Positions 1-13,400 are shown, counted from the first letter of the stretch. The stretch: 64,000 nucleotides of DNA from Xestospongia bergquistia (GCA_963965975.1 OZ014414.1:6423501-6487500), one strand, 5' to 3'. Notes: generated by a model not told the origin, from the sequence alone. Translations and numbers: made by a program.

Positions 1-747
1 CTGAACGTCTTTGCAAAGACAAAGGGTCAATGCAAAGTCTGTAATATGCTCACCTTTTATTCTCTGTTCAATTGTGGCTTTGAGTAAATATTATAATAAC
101 AGTTTGCCCAGTGTTAATATTTTAACAGGAGTAATTATATATGACAAACATTTGGTAGTTTCATAACATATTCCATCACTATACAGAGGGTGGTTCTTGG
201 TGTAACTTCACTCTGATGACATCATCATTAAATGACTGGTAGTGATGTCATCATATATGATGACATCATCTAAATCCATCACATACACCCTAAACCAAAC
301 CTTATGACACATAGTGATGTCATCATCATAGTACAAGTTACATCATCATAGAAGTTACACAAAGGAAGGGGGTATTGCTGTAGACATATGAGTGGTCTAC
401 AGCAATACCTGACTGTTTTGCAATTTGGTTACTTAATTAAGGTGTGGCAATTTGTAGTATTATATAATAATACTCATAATGGATGGTATGCTAACTACCT
501 ACCACAACTAAGTATACATCTAAATACATGCCTATATATTGTAGCAGTCCCTTCTCTTCATATGAAGGGAGATATATAACACACTTACTTTTTTAATAAT
601 TTAAACTTAAAAACTCTGATATTTCTTTCACTCTTTATTTAAATGTATGACTTAGTTTGTGTACAATGTACTTTATATAAGTGTTTGATGACATGAACAT
701 TTTATTTGCTATTGCAAAAAGCACTAACTATTTCTAAGTATATAGTA
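1..747. other. Non-coding stretch with palindromes
   Basis: I see no supported gene. A perfect 26-bp palindrome lies at 243-268, built on the motif TGATGTCATCAT and its complement, with further partial copies of GATGTCATCAT near 215-235 and 310-330. A second hairpin at 371-409 has 15-bp perfect arms (GGTATTGCTGTAGAC / complement) around a 9-base loop. A 63-codon open frame starting at 388 runs through the right hairpin arm and looks like a chance frame. Confidence 0.5.
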
Positions 748-1286
748 CTCTTCTCCATGTATGGAGTTATTTATAACTAAGTATATGGACGAGTGATAAG
801 ATATCAGTATGGGTCATTTGATGGTTTTCCTCCAGACTTAGGGGGTACATATCTTAATAATCCATAATATTTATGTTGATGGTTTATCTATTACATATGA
901 CAGTAACCCTTGTAAACATGTATGGATATTAGGAGTGGGTGTGTTTGATTATTCTGTATATTACTTTTAATTTTTCATGCTGACAATGCTAAAAGCTTTT
1001 GATTATTTTTTGTCCATGTAATACTGGTAATACAGGCACTGTACCAAGTTTTGTTGTCAGTGATTATTACTGTGAATCAGGAATAGCTAGTGGACATTGG
1101 AGTAGTGTCCTCCTATATGCTAATGATCCATTATGGGATGGACAACAATGTGGAGGATTAGAAAGTCCATGTTGTAATAACCCTAAGATACCATGGTATA
1201 TAAAGACTCTTGATGAGAATACAACTCAAGATATTGAATTGAGGGTAATGACATATGAAGGTACAAGTAATGAAAACATACAATAA
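748..1286 (+). pseudogene. Fibrinogen-related secreted protein, 5'-truncated copy A
   Basis: This is the C-terminal half of the family that recurs at 2.9, 6.0 and 8.4 kb. Recognisable blocks in order are YGVIYN (stop after it), GYQYGS-like, FPP-DLGG, the CPCN cysteine cluster, the motif DYYCESGIASG, DPLWDGQQCGGLE and a final IELRVM block. The N-terminal signal peptide and the GYY repeats are missing, and stops and frameshifts break the frame before about 1000. The last 95 codons (from about 1010) remain open. The longer copies would be secreted, Cys-rich proteins; this one cannot encode a full product. Confidence 0.7.
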
Positions 1287-2840
1287 TATATTATTATGTT
1301 TAGTAATTGAAGTGAATATAATACATTTTATGCTGTTATGTAATGTGACCTTGTACTGATAAAATTACTATATAATTATATATATATAAATGGATATTTT
1401 TGTCAAAAAATAACATAAAAGGAGTATACAATTTTTTAAAAGTTTTAGCAGTGATGGAGCACTCTGAGGTATAAATAATTATTAATCATGATTTATTATT
1501 TGATACATTAACAGACGATGTTTTTGCTCCATGTTGGTAAAAATTTAGTTAGTTGAAACAAAAACTCTTATACATCTATTTTTTGAAAGTTTAAGTAGTA
1601 TTTCATTTTTTCATATCATTTGTCCAATTTTATTATAATTATACTAGTGTAAATTAAGCTGAAAGAAATTTGATGGGAATCAGAATCAAACCTAGAGGTC
1701 CAGGGCTTCAGCCCTCTGCCTTCACTCTTGTCCATACCCTCATCTGTTTAATATGCTCAAGATATTAATCAGAGAGTGTTAGCCATCAAATGAGGGTATG
1801 AGTAATAAACGTCTGTCATTGATGGTAATTATAAATGCATGCATTTCAGGTATATTTTATAAGTTATAGCTTTCTTAGCAATAACAATAACTAATGTGTT
1901 GTACCTTTTTATGTACAATATGTAATGATAATAATAATATAATAATATAATATAACTCCATAAATAGACAATGTTGTATTATCTGTCTGATAATGCATGC
2001 AAACAGCAACAAAACAGAAAGAAGAAACTTCACCATTTCTTTGCCTCTAAATAAGAACACTTACAAAAGTGCTTAAACATCACCACATGCAAGCACTATA
2101 ATAAACATGGTCTATGATTATCATGACCATGGCTAGTAGCATATATATATACAGGTATTATGTATAGATATCATCAGTTATTCTAGTAATCGCAATTACT
2201 AATCACTTTATTGATAAATGTTTAATACAAGCTATTCCTCAAAAGCTTAGCTTAAAACTTAAGCCTTAGGCTTGGCCCCATCCCACAAATAGGATTAATT
2301 TTGCAATTGTTGATTTTAAAAATATATATATAAACATATTGTATGTTTCATAAATCATTATTTATTGTCTCACCGAACAATTAAAGTTTGATGAACAAGT
2401 AACTACTACATATTCGAGTATCAAGTTCTTTATAGACAAGCTTGGATAAATATATAATATTTAATAAATCAGCCTTGATTTGTATGCAATCAATAATAAT
2501 TTCCAACCTTTGTTAAGACTAAAATAATGGTAATTTATATTATATTACTCTGAAGACAAATGGATTATTTTAACCTATTCATGGACATCATCATGAATCC
2601 ATAGTAACAGCACTGGTCCAATTAGCATCTTATATTTTGTCTAAGATTGTAAATGATAATTAGTTCAAGCCATTAGCTACAAAACAATCAATCCCCATTA
2701 GTACATTAACAATCAAAACAGTGTTATGTTTTCTTTTTTGAATGAAATAATTTTAATACCTACAAATTGTATAGCCATTAACTATATATGGTTAAATCAA
2801 CCAATCTGTTTTTAAAGTGACATAAATATCTGTGATCAAA
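1287..2840. other. Intergenic, no gene seen
   Basis: AT-rich sequence between two copies of the fibrinogen-like family. A short inverted repeat (CATACCCTCAT at about 1733 and its complement at about 1790) is present. The only long frame, 61 codons on the minus strand at 1875-2060, has no family features and is treated as chance. No RNA gene is recognisable. Confidence 0.5.
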
Positions 2841-2890
2841 TTTTTTAAAATCATTTTCAGTTAGCATATAATTTTTTGTACCTGCAAATA

Positions 2891-4121
2891 ATGTACTTTC
2901 TCATTGTAACTCTTTTTTTCTCAGAATTTGATATTGTTCTGGCAGATAATACAACTTATATGCAATTAGTTGATGTCTATCCTTCATCATTTAAATGTGG
3001 TCATGATCTTCACAGTTCATTGAGCAGAGTCCTAAAATTGTTACCTTTTAATGATGCTATTGGAAAGGCATATGTGAACAATGATATTAAGTTCTCTCCA
3101 CCACACAAGCGTTCTGAGATTTCTGATGAGTGTCATGATAACTTTAATCCTAACAGTGAACTACTAGACCAGTCAGAAGAGATCTCTCAGTTCATTGGCA
3201 TTTTTAAACCTGCATTTTCCAACTGCTATCATGTCTTTAAACAAAACAGCTCAGCTCTATCTGGGTACTACATGATGAGAACTGCAAATGGTTCCTTAAT
3301 ATCTATGTACTGTGATCTTTCCTTTTTTAATTGCTCTCAGATTCTCCATGTGTACAGCTCAGCCCCATCAGGTTATTACACAATACAAGCACCCAATGGT
3401 TCTCTAATATCAGTCTACTGTGATATGGAGGGTAGTAACTGTGATGGTAAGGGAGGTTGGATGAGAGTGGGCTATCTGAACATGAGCGAACCTGGTGCTA
3501 CTTGTCCTCATGGACTAACATTACATCAGTATAATAACATTGATCATGATCTATGTAGTCGACTATCCTGTCATTCAGCTTCAGTATTCTTCTCCACATA
3601 TGGAGTTATTTTTAACAAAGTATGTGGACGAGTGATAGGATATCAGTATGGGTCACCTGATGCTTTTCCACCAAACTTAGGGGTCCAGTTCTTGTTAATA
3701 ATCCAAATATTGATAACAATTATGTTGATGGTGTGTCTATTACATATGGCAATAATCCTCGTCAACATGTATGGACATTAGGAGTGGGTAATGCTGCTCA
3801 CAGTGCTAATGAACATTGTTGTCCTTGTAATACTAATAGTACTGGAACAACTGTACCAAGTTTTGTTGGCAATGACTATTACTGTGAATCAGGAATAGCT
3901 AGTGGACATTGGAGTTGTGTCCTGTATGCTAATGTCCATTATGGGATGGACAGCAATGTGGAGGGTTAGAAGGACAATGTTGTACTAACTCTAAAATACC
4001 GTGGTTTATAAAGACACTTAATGAGAATACAACTAAAGAAATTGAATTGAGGGTAATGGTTAATGAAGGTACCTGTAATGAAGACATACCATTAGATATT
4101 ATAGATCTGTACATTCACTAA
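2891..4121 (+). pseudogene. Fibrinogen-related secreted protein, copy B (frameshifted)
   Basis: The ATG at 2891 begins a hydrophobic signal peptide (MYFLIVTLFFSEFDIVLA). A copy-specific N-terminal segment of about 90 residues follows, then two GYY repeats of about 36 residues (pattern NCxxVF..NSSA.SGYYxMRxxNGSLISxYCD). This pattern matches the start of a fibrinogen C-terminal domain, and the second repeat runs into GGWMRVGYLNMSEPG as in that domain. The C-terminal half holds the CPCN, DYYCESG and CCTNSKIPWFIKT blocks and ends at TAA 4121. Two frameshifts break it: near 3685-3705 (altered GGGGTCCAG stretch) and near 3930 (one base missing in AATGTCCATTATGGG against AATGACCCATTATGGG in copy C). 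Sequencing error cannot be excluded, but four of four copies are broken. Known fibrinogen-related proteins act as secreted lectins or recognition molecules; function here is inferred. Confidence 0.75.
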
Positions 4122-4480
4122 TATACAATAATATATAGTTACTATGTTTAGTGATTGAAGTGAATATGTATAATGCTTTTTTACACATATATCTTTTATT
4201 ACATTATGTTTACATATTATGTCTTCTCCCAGTATTTACTTGTAGAAAAACAATTAAATTTAATTTCTGTCAATTTTTGATGTATGTTTGCAAATTCCTA
4301 AAATGTATACATCACACTATAAATAATTAGAATAACATCTGTTTGTCATTACTATTAATCTCATCAGCATTTTTAAAAAAATATTATGTGCTCAGAGAAT
4401 ATAACTGTGCTCTGTTATTTTCCAAGTCATGATTCTTTGATGTCACAGTGTATGCTGTGCTAATTAGTTGATAGTAAAAT
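4122..4480. other. Short intergenic spacer
   Basis: AT-rich 3' flank of copy B up to the inverted-repeat element. I see no gene or structured feature. Confidence 0.5.
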
Positions 4481-4482
4481 TA

Positions 4483-4931
4483 CGGAAGCCGCAGACGGAC
4501 ATTCCAATTCCTGTTTTTATTTCTTCCGCGAACCTTTGCGTATTAATTAACGACCCAGTTGATAAGGAATCCTACGGAAGCCTCAGACGGACATTCCTAT
4601 TTCCAATTTCAATATAACGGGGTTATACGGAGTTTTAATGTCCGTTCTCAGCTTCTCTAAATAATCGAGCTACAATATACAACCAAAGTCAGGGACCCAA
4701 CCTAACTGGAAACATCTCCCTGGCGCTCGATTCTAAGAGACGGCTCGTGGTACTCGCGCTCCGCGTTTAATTAAGTAACAAGAAAAGCCTAGAAATGGCG
4801 CGCATACCAAAATTGGAATTAGGAATGAGAAATTGGACTCGTCAGCTGGATCGTTAATTGGAATTTTTAAATACGCCAAGGTTCGCGGAAGAATTAAAAA
4901 GAGGAATTGGAATGTCCGTCTGCGGCTTCCG
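4483..4931. mobile_element. TA-flanked MITE with about 60-bp terminal inverted repeats
   Basis: The left end (from 4483, CGGAAGCCGCAGACGGACAT) and the right end (to 4931) are near-perfect reverse complements over about 60 bp, from 4483 to about 4543 and from about 4871 to 4931. Both ends are flanked by TA (4481-4482 and 4932-4933), the target duplication used by Tc1/mariner-like elements. A third copy of the terminal motif (ACGGAAGCCTCAGACGGACA) lies inside at about 4573. The interior is more GC-rich than its surroundings and has no transposase, so this is a non-autonomous element. Confidence 0.85.
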
Positions 4932-5002
4932 TATAAAATTGATGTGTAGTGGAAAGATTTTGAGAGATAGGATATTAATTACGGTAAAAATAGAAAATTA
5001 AA

Positions 5003-5082
5003 TTAGCCTAGTCTCATCCCCAGACTTACGCAAAAGCTGAAACTACTTTTTCTTATGTTTAGGTCTGTGGATGAGGCTAATG
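5003..5082. repeat. Small inverted-repeat element, TAGTCTCATCCCCAGACT family
   Basis: The left end TTAGCCTAGTCTCATCCCC and the right end GTGGATGAGGCTAATGTT are imperfect complements enclosing about 40 bp. The same end motif (TAGTCTCATYCCYAGACT) occurs near 26277 and 40597, which marks it as a dispersed small foldback element. The remainder of 5083-5960 is AT-rich with no gene seen. Confidence 0.6.
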
Positions 5083-5977
5083 TTAGTCATATACAATTTG
5101 TCCCTTAATAGTCAAATGATTAGAGTTCTGTATCTTATGTTTGAGTTCTAAATATGAATTACATTGGAACCAGATACATACTATGACTTGTTTGTATTGC
5201 TAATTTTAAATGTTTCTGTTACATGTAACAGTCAAGAAAGTCACAAAGTCATAAAAGATGGCAGCTGTCCAATGTAACATGAAGATACTACAAAAAGAGT
5301 AACAAAAGTGTTTGTGTCATATATTTTACAACTAAGTATTAATCAAAGTAAGATGAGAATTCCAAAAGACAAAAACTGAACAAACATACACACAATATAC
5401 TCAATAATATAAAGGGAGGTTACAATAGTTATAACTACTAATTAGCACTGCAATTCTCTTCACAGTTAAAATAGCTTATAGTCTATCATGTATTGTTAAC
5501 ATAACAATAATAAAATGTTGTTACATTTCTTTACTTCATACTTTGTGATAATAAAATATACTATATGAATTGAAGCAGTAACATCCTAATTAAAAGTACT
5601 CACTTCCTTCTATTTGCAGTGTTAATTTAAAACTTCCTAATTATACTGGTATATACAGTGGTGTTAAATAGAGTTTGGACACCCATGTGTTGTTCATTAA
5701 AACTAGTACATAAGCTTATAAAGTGATATTAATACATATATAATTGATATAAATAACTTCCTAAATACATTTAACTAACTTCCTAATTACAATAACATGG
5801 TTCATTGTGTAATAATACATAACTTACATATAGGTTATGTATCTATCATACATATACTTTTAGTAACTGTTGAAGACATAATGTTCTGTTTGCTTTAGCC
5901 ATTAATCAAAGATAGAACCTTCCTGCAACTGGATCACCCATGTAGTCTGAAACCTTTGTTTTTCTTTTGTTGTTTAG

Positions 5978-7318
5978 CCTAATACTTATTATACCAGCCT
6001 GTTGTTTACCTACTTGTATGGCTGACTGTACTAATGAACTAACTCAACGTCCTCCCTCACTCTATGAACAATACTGTTGTAATGACAATAACACTGGAAA
6101 GACTTTCAAGATAAGACAAAATAATGTTTTAAATATAATATATTGTTCAGATAATTCACCTATATCTTGTGAAATATATCATACTTTCCTTAATTGTCCA
6201 GATATTTTCAAATATAACAGATCTGCTATATCTGGGTACCACACAATGCGAGCTCCTAATGGTTCCTTAATGTCTGTCTACTGTGATGACAATGCCTTTG
6301 ACAACTGTTCTCAAGTCTTCAAAGAAAACAGCTCAGCTCTTTCTGGGTACTACACAATGCGAGCTCCTAATGGTTCTTAATATCTGTCTACTGTGATAAC
6401 AATGCTTTTGACAACTGCTCTCAAGTCTTCAAAGAAAACAGTTCAGCTCCATCTGGGTACTACATGATGAGAGCTGAAAATGGTTCCTTAACATCAGTCT
6501 ACCATGACCTTTTTTTTCTTAATTGCTCTCAGATTCTCCATGTAAACAGCTTAGCCACATCAGGTTATTACACAACACAAGCACCTAATGGTTCTCATAT
6601 ATCAGTCTATTGTGATATGGAGGGTAGTAACTGTGATGGTAAAGGAGGCTGGATGAGAGTGGGCTATCTCATCATGAGTGAACCTGGTGGTACCTGTCCT
6701 CCTGGACTAACATTACATCAGTACAATAACATTAATCATAGTCTATGTAGTCGACCAGTCTCATCATCTGGTAGTTTAGCTTCAGTATTGTTATCAACGT
6801 ATGGAGTTATTTATAACAAAATATGTGGACGAGTGATAGGATATCAGTATGGGTCACCTGATGATTTTCCACCAAACTTAGGAGGTGGATATCTTTACAA
6901 TCCAAATATTGATAATATTTATGTTGATGGTGTGTCTATTACATATGACAGTAACCCTCATTAACATGTATGGACATTAGGAGTGGGTTTGTTTGATTAT
7001 TCTGCTTGTCTATTCTGTTGCCCATGTAATTCTGGTAATACAGGAACTGTACCAAGTTTTGTTGGCAGTGATTATTACTGTGAATCAGGAATAGCTAGTG
7101 GAGGGTGGAGCAGTGTCCTCTATGCTAATGACCCATTATGGGATGGACAACAATGTGGAGGATTAGAAGGACCATGTTGTACTAACTCCAAGATACCATG
7201 GTTTATAAAGACACTCAATGAGAATACAAATAAAGATATTGAATTGAGGGTGATGACAGATGAAAGTACCAGTAATGAAGACATACCATTAGATATTATA
7301 GAACTGTACATTTGCTAA
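5978..7318 (+). pseudogene. Fibrinogen-related secreted protein, copy C
   Basis: The exon begins at a good acceptor (TTGTTGTTTAG, then CCTAATAC). It reads a hydrophobic end-of-signal stretch, then an N-terminal Cys motif (PPSLYEQYCC..GKT) shared with copy D but not copy B. Four GYY repeats follow (about 6190, 6300, 6411 and 6520), more than in copy B, and then the fibrinogen-like GGWMRVGY segment and the Cys-rich C-terminal half ending at TAA 7318. Two lesions are visible: a single-base deletion near 6375 (GGTTCTTAAT for GGTTCCTTAAT of the preceding repeat), and a CAA-to-TAA stop at about 6961 in the NPHQHVW-like block. Each remaining piece is fully open and close to copy B, so decay is recent. 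Confidence 0.78.
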
Positions 7319-7529
7319 CATACAATAACATACTGTCCTTTTTAGTGATTGAAATGAATACACAATACACTTTTATGCTGTCATGCAATGTCCCTTATAC
7401 TGAATTAATATATATGGATAATTTTGTCACAAAAACTAACCTGTAATACAATTTACCTTAAGCTACTATAATAATATAGGATATTTACACTATGCATGGT
7501 GCATGGACAGTGAAGGTGTGCTACACATC

Positions 7530-7840
7530 AAAGAATCAAATGGAGGATTAAAAGGACCCCCAAAGTTTATAAAGACACTCAACTGATGATATAAAGATGA
7601 AAAACCTCAAGTAGCAGACAGTCACCTAGAGGAAGAGGACCCCAATTAGTAAGCAATGGAAGACACTAGTTTGCTCAGCCGATAATTTTTGTTCCTAATA
7701 AAATATATAGATATAAGTTGATTATTTAAACATGTTACAAGGTCCTTTAAAGCATGCTTCCGTACAATGTGCTTAAGACATTGAGTTGAGAGCAATATGC
7801 CCATCAATGAGGCTATCAGTAATGAATACATGAATTATAC
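7530..7840 (+). pseudogene. C-terminal scrap of the fibrinogen-related family
   Basis: Two short patches match the end of copy C. The first, at about 7540-7580, matches the GGLEGP..PWFIKTLNE segment (GGAGGATTAAAAGGACCCCC, then AAAGTTTATAAAGACACTCAA split by a deletion). The second, at about 7775-7835, matches the DIELRVM..STSNEDI segment. The rest of 7319-8290 is AT-rich with no gene seen. Confidence 0.5.
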
Positions 7841-8407
7841 ATTGCTAAATATGTAATGAGTATTTCATACTGTTACTGATAACAGTATCTTCTGAATAAT
7901 GTCACAATTCTGTCATAAAATAGTATACTGGAGTCCTTGTGCATGAATCAACACAGTTGATGGTTGGATGTTTTGAAGATGCCATCTACCTGGTTGTTTG
8001 TCCTCCTGATCCTATTTCTGAAAAATATATTGTTCTTAATCACTATATATACGATATTTGTTAAGTCAATGTCATCATCTTGTCAAAGTAGTTGATTGTC
8101 ATGTAAATGATGTCAAAGTATTGATCTAAAACAGTATCAATTTAACATATGACTATCTGTTGACACTTTAGGATTAATAGTTGCTGTTATTGTAGAAATG
8201 ATGTGAGTAATTTTGGGATATTCTTTGTTTTATCATTGTTATCAATTTTTATAACTATTCTAATCAGGATACATTATTAAATAATCATTCAAAAATGGAT
8301 GATATGTCCCAAGAGAGTAATAGTCCATATTTTGTGTTATTTTTACTAGTCAAAATATTGACATCATTTACATTCTTAATAATGTCAATAACAAAGTATT
8401 TTAATGG

Positions 8408-8409
<2 letters not shown>

Positions 8410-8441
<32 letters not shown>
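8410..8441. repeat. (TA)n microsatellite
   Basis: About 15 uninterrupted TA units just upstream of copy D. Similar (TA)n tracts are at about 10449-10487 and 30144-30161. They create spurious IYIYIY frames. Confidence 0.9.
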
Positions 8442-8442
<1 letters not shown>

Positions 8443-8445
8443 CAA

Positions 8446-9736
8446 TGTACATTACAGTAAGCTTTTTAAAATTAAACTTCTCAATTCTTTTGGTTTTCTG
8501 TACTGCTCAATATCAGTTATGCCTTTTCAATTTGAATGACTGACTGTTCTATTTTATTAACTCCACATCCTCCCTCACTCTATGAACAATATTGCTGTAA
8601 TTCTGACAATAATGGAAAGACAATCAATTTAGAAGAAAACAATAATTTCCTGATATTCATTTTTTGTCCAGAAATACTTCCTACCTCTTGTCAAAAGTTT
8701 CCTACCATTTTAAATTTTTTTGAACTCATTGAAGCAAACAGTTCAACTCCAATAAAATCAGGATATTTTTCTATGCAAACTAGTAATGGCTCTCAAGTCC
8801 TTGTCTACTGTAATGTAGAGGATTATATTGATGGTGACAGCTGTTCTCAAATGTTTCAAGAAAACAATGCTGTAACATCAGGTTATTATAAAATATGTTT
8901 TTCTCAGCACTCTCTTATTTTTATGTACTGTAATGTGGAGGACTATAATGATGGATACAATAATTGTTCTCATATTCTCCAAAAAAAAATAGTTCTGCTC
9001 CATCAGGTTATCTCCTAATGGTTCTCGTATATCAGTCTATTGTTATATGGAGGGTAGTAATTGTGATGATAATGGAGGCTGAATGAGAGTGGGTTACATT
9101 AACATGAGTGTGCCTAATGCTACCTGTCCTCCTGGACTAACAATAAAACAGTATAATAACATTGAATATAGTATATGTGGTCAACCATTGTCATCATCTG
9201 GTAGTCAGGCTTCAGTAATCTTCTCTACTTATGGAATTAGGTATAACTAAGTATGTGGACAAGTGAGAGGATACCAATTTGGATCACCTGATGGGTTTCC
9301 ACCTTACTTAACTGGTTACATTCATACTTATCCAAATATTAATGGCATATATGTTGATGGTATATCACTTACATTTGGTAGCAGTCATCATAAACATATA
9401 TGGATATATGTGAGAGGTATTCATGCAAATGAACCCAACTATTGGTGTTGTCCATGTAATACTGAATGTACAGAGACATTAATACCAAATTTTGTTGGAA
9501 ATGGTTACTACTGTGAATCTGGAACTAGTGGAGGGTGGAACTTTGTCTTGTATCCTAATGACCCATTATGGGATGGACAATAATGTAGATGATTAGAAGG
9601 ACCATGTTGTGATAACACCAAGATGCCATGGTTTATAAAGACACTCAATGAGACTGCAACTGAAGATATTGAGCTAAGGATGATGGCCAGTGAATGTACT
9701 AACAATGAAGATACTCCCATTGATAGTTTGGAATGA
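8446..9736 (+). pseudogene. Fibrinogen-related secreted protein, copy D (most degraded)
   Basis: A hydrophobic leader lies at about 8446-8540. The shared N-terminal PPSLYEQYCC motif follows in a different frame, then three to four divergent GYY repeats (about 8700, 8840, 8965), a shortened GYY repeat at about 9005 and the GGxMRVGYxNMS segment at about 9075. Here the GGW tryptophan codon is TGA (GGAGGCTGAATGAGAG). Further stops replace a Lys codon at about 9248 (AACTAA) and Gln in DGQQC at about 9580 (CAATAA). The final TGA is near 9736. It cannot encode the full protein. Confidence 0.72.
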
Positions 9737-10448
9737 TATATTCTTTAAAAGTTAATTTTTGGTAAAAGTAAATAGATTTCAAACAATGTATTGATGTCAT
9801 GTAATATTATATATGAATAATATGATTTTACCAATTTTTGTAAGTTGATAATTTTTATTTTTATGTGAACATGTCAGAGTTGCTACTAAATGATACACAT
9901 TTGGTGTACTCCTCAAATTAGATACGTCTAAACTAGATGGTATCAGAATAATGAATGAAGACAGTAGCTTTAAATCTTTAAAGATGTTTGAATTGTGGCT
10001 GACTTCGAACCCAAAAGCTATAAGAAGAGATATAATTGAAACACTACAGAAGCTAACTATTGCTGAGAACGTTATTGCTGAGGAATACAAGAAGGTATTA
10101 TTAGAAAATAAGTATTTTATAGCACCATCATTAGACTATCTATGCTCATGACAAAAATAGTGCAAAAAAGGTACCCAATCAAATACTGCAGAAACACTCT
10201 TCTCAACTTGCACTTTCAGTGAAACTTGTTCAGACATTGTACACAGAGGAGGTCATTTCTAATGAGATGTTTAAAGAACTAGAAAGATCTGGAGGCTTGC
10301 TAACTGATCGTCTATTGAGAGCACTGTCAGTACAGTATCTGAAGATCCCTGTCAGTCAAGAGTATTCGGTACTGTATTATTACAATCAAAGGAGACAGTA
10401 CTGGTAGCAAAAAAAAATACTCAAAGAATATGGTAAGTTGGTTCTGTA

Positions 10449-10452
10449 TATA

Positions 10453-10487
<35 letters not shown>
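10449..10487. repeat. (TA)n microsatellite in an intron of copy 1
   Basis: A TA tract with one phase break, directly after the CARD-like segment's apparent GTAAG donor. Confidence 0.85.
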
Positions 10488-10492
<5 letters not shown>

Positions 10493-13400
10493 GTGATTGA
10501 TATGTTATAATTTATACAGACCAAATCTTTCCTCAAGAAAGTTCACCTGAAAATCAATCAGGTATAACTATGATCTGTTGTATTTTACTATACATCAATC
10601 TAAATAACATTAATGATTTAATACTTAGCATTTGGATTCCAAGACAAGCTTTTATATTTTAAAAGTACTAAGTGTTACTTTCTTATATTCTATAATATTC
10701 CAATAATGTTGCAACATTATTATGTTACAAATATAATAGTTATTACTATATCTCAATATATAGATGTTACAGCACTGGCCACTCCTATACAGAACACTAC
10801 ATCAACAAATGCTCAAAGAAAGTGATTAAAGTAATATTTATTATTAAACTACCAATTAGGATCAACAACAGAGGTTCTTTTTAATTTGATTATGAGTACA
10901 AATTTGATCAGATGAAAGTGACCTTTGGAAATTTTATTGACACTGTTGCTCCTCTCATTGCAAAAAGTATACCTTCACTACAAAAGCTTAAAACATACCT
11001 TTGAAGATGCTTTGAGGGCTGAAACCACAACTTAGCATCGCTAAATCATTTGATGATGTCATGGATTTAGTGGAAGAGGAGTGCACGATTAACAATGTTA
11101 CATGCTTGGAGGATATAATTAATCATTACAAGATTGAAGAAGCTAAAGCTCATGTCATTACTTACAAATCATCAGTTGATACATTTTGTGATGAAGTAAA
11201 ACTCAATGTTTTTAAGAACAAGCTCATGACAGTCCATCGTCTCTTCTCAAATGTCAGACAATTAAGTTTTTCCTAGAATGGAAGACAAGTGAACACACAT
11301 TAAATGAAATAAGAGAGTTGTTATGTAAAACATTTGGAGATATTGCTGACAGGGTTTTAGTTAATGAAGCAAAAGAAGGCAACTCCATCATTGTGACCTG
11401 CTATGCTCCAATATATATATATGGGATATTCTACAAATGGAAGCTAAAAAAAATCTTGATTTATTAACAAAACTGGGATTACTTAAATTAGAAATTGGCT
11501 ACCATGTTATATGGGATAAGTCTAAAAGAGATAAGGTAAGAGATGATTAGTATTAAATTAAATTGTATATATATTATTGATATTATTTAGAAGGTAAGAG
11601 GTCTATTGGAAGAGGTTAGAATTCTTGAAGAGAAGGTTATATCACAGCAAAAGGAGAAGGATGAGGAAATAGCAGATCTAAAGTCTTCTCTAAATAGTAA
11701 ACATTAGTACGATAAGTATGATATAAAGGATCACTTTGTTTTTAATTTGAAACATTAGTTTATACCAACAGTATGGACAAAGAACAACAAGATCATTTAT
11801 TAACTGATACTCTATTTGGTAACTAATTATAACGTAGTAATATACATATATGACAACACATATAATAAAACTAAATAGTTAGATGAGGTAAATACATTAA
11901 AATGGACATTAAATATAAAGAAGGTATTTGCATATGTAGGCACATTGCATTGTCTGTTTTGTTCGTCCATTAACCAATCCATCCTTTCATGTACTCATCT
12001 ATTCATTCACAAACAATGAACTGAAGAAACTAACAATAACTATATTTTATTATTATTAGCACACAGTATGGACAGAGAAGAATCACAAGATTAATCATCA
12101 ACTGACACTTTATCAGGTACATATACATTAATTGAGATATAACTATTTGCCAAATGTAAACAGAGAAGTTGAAACTATTAGATAGAATAAGTAAAGCAAA
12201 GACCTTAGAGATAGAGAAGTTAATCAGATATAAAGAAGGTAAGCTATAGTACTGTTAGTAGTACATCCATATATGGTTATGTTCTATAGTTACTGATAAA
12301 GTATCATTAGAGAAACAAGAAGAGATTGACATGCAAGAAAAGATAATGTTACTAACTTTAGAGTTAATGAAGAAAGAAGAAAAGATTAGTCAGTTGATGG
12401 AAAACATTAAAGGGAAACAATTACTTGATATTCTATTATGTCATATAATCTGTTTAGCTCTAAAGTCTGAGGTGGTACAGTTATGTGATCAAAATAGAAG
12501 TGATGATCCTCGGTTAAGTGAAAAGTTTGAGAAGGTACTAGCAAGCAAACAAGAGTTATCATCAAATGACAAACTAACTCATGAAGAGCCACATGACAGG
12601 GTGGACAATAATGACATCACTAGCCAAAGTAAAATATAAAAATTTATATACAATTTGATTGGTCAGTCACGTACGGTATTCTGTCAAACATCTGATATCT
12701 GAAAGATCGTACTATATTATAATTTCTAATTGTATTCATATACACAGAGACAAAATTACTCTATCTTTATTAAAACAATGTTGTAGTTAGCAATAGTACC
12801 TATAATGATGTGGCCCCAAATTAAGGTACTTAATGAGATGTCAGGAAAGATAACAAAGTGAACTGTTTAGAAGACACTTTCAGTGTTTTAGTACAGTACT
12901 CAGCTGCTTTAGAGATGGAATGTCAAAAAAATGCATCATTCTTTATAGTCATTATCTATACATCAATATGATATCAATATATTGTACATGTATTGTAAAT
13001 GTAAGAGACTACAATATTACTGGAGATGATTAGTGTACTAAATCTTCAATTGACAGAGAAAGATGAAGTTGTTAGTCAGTTAACATCAAAATATACAGAT
13101 GAGGAGGACAGCCAACAGGAATCATTAGATGATGAAGAACTACCAAGTAAGCTCCCATTATAACTTTATTATCATTTAAAGGACTGTGGTTAAGTATGTA
13201 CTAGCTTACAGTTATATAGCACATTCCTATAACACATGATAAGTTTGGATGATTTCACAAGCAGCAACTGCATGTGAAATTAGTTCCATTGACACATAGT
13301 CTATTTCATTAGTTGCTTACATCGTCATACCTGTCTTTGGCATTGGGTAAGAACTTGCATTCAAGTAATGGATTCAGTACTGATGGCTCAGTAACAATAA

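Noticed and set aside
8295..8543. 82-codon frame with IYIYIY
   Set aside because: Created by the (TA)n tract. Only its last part resembles the leader of fibrinogen-like copy D.
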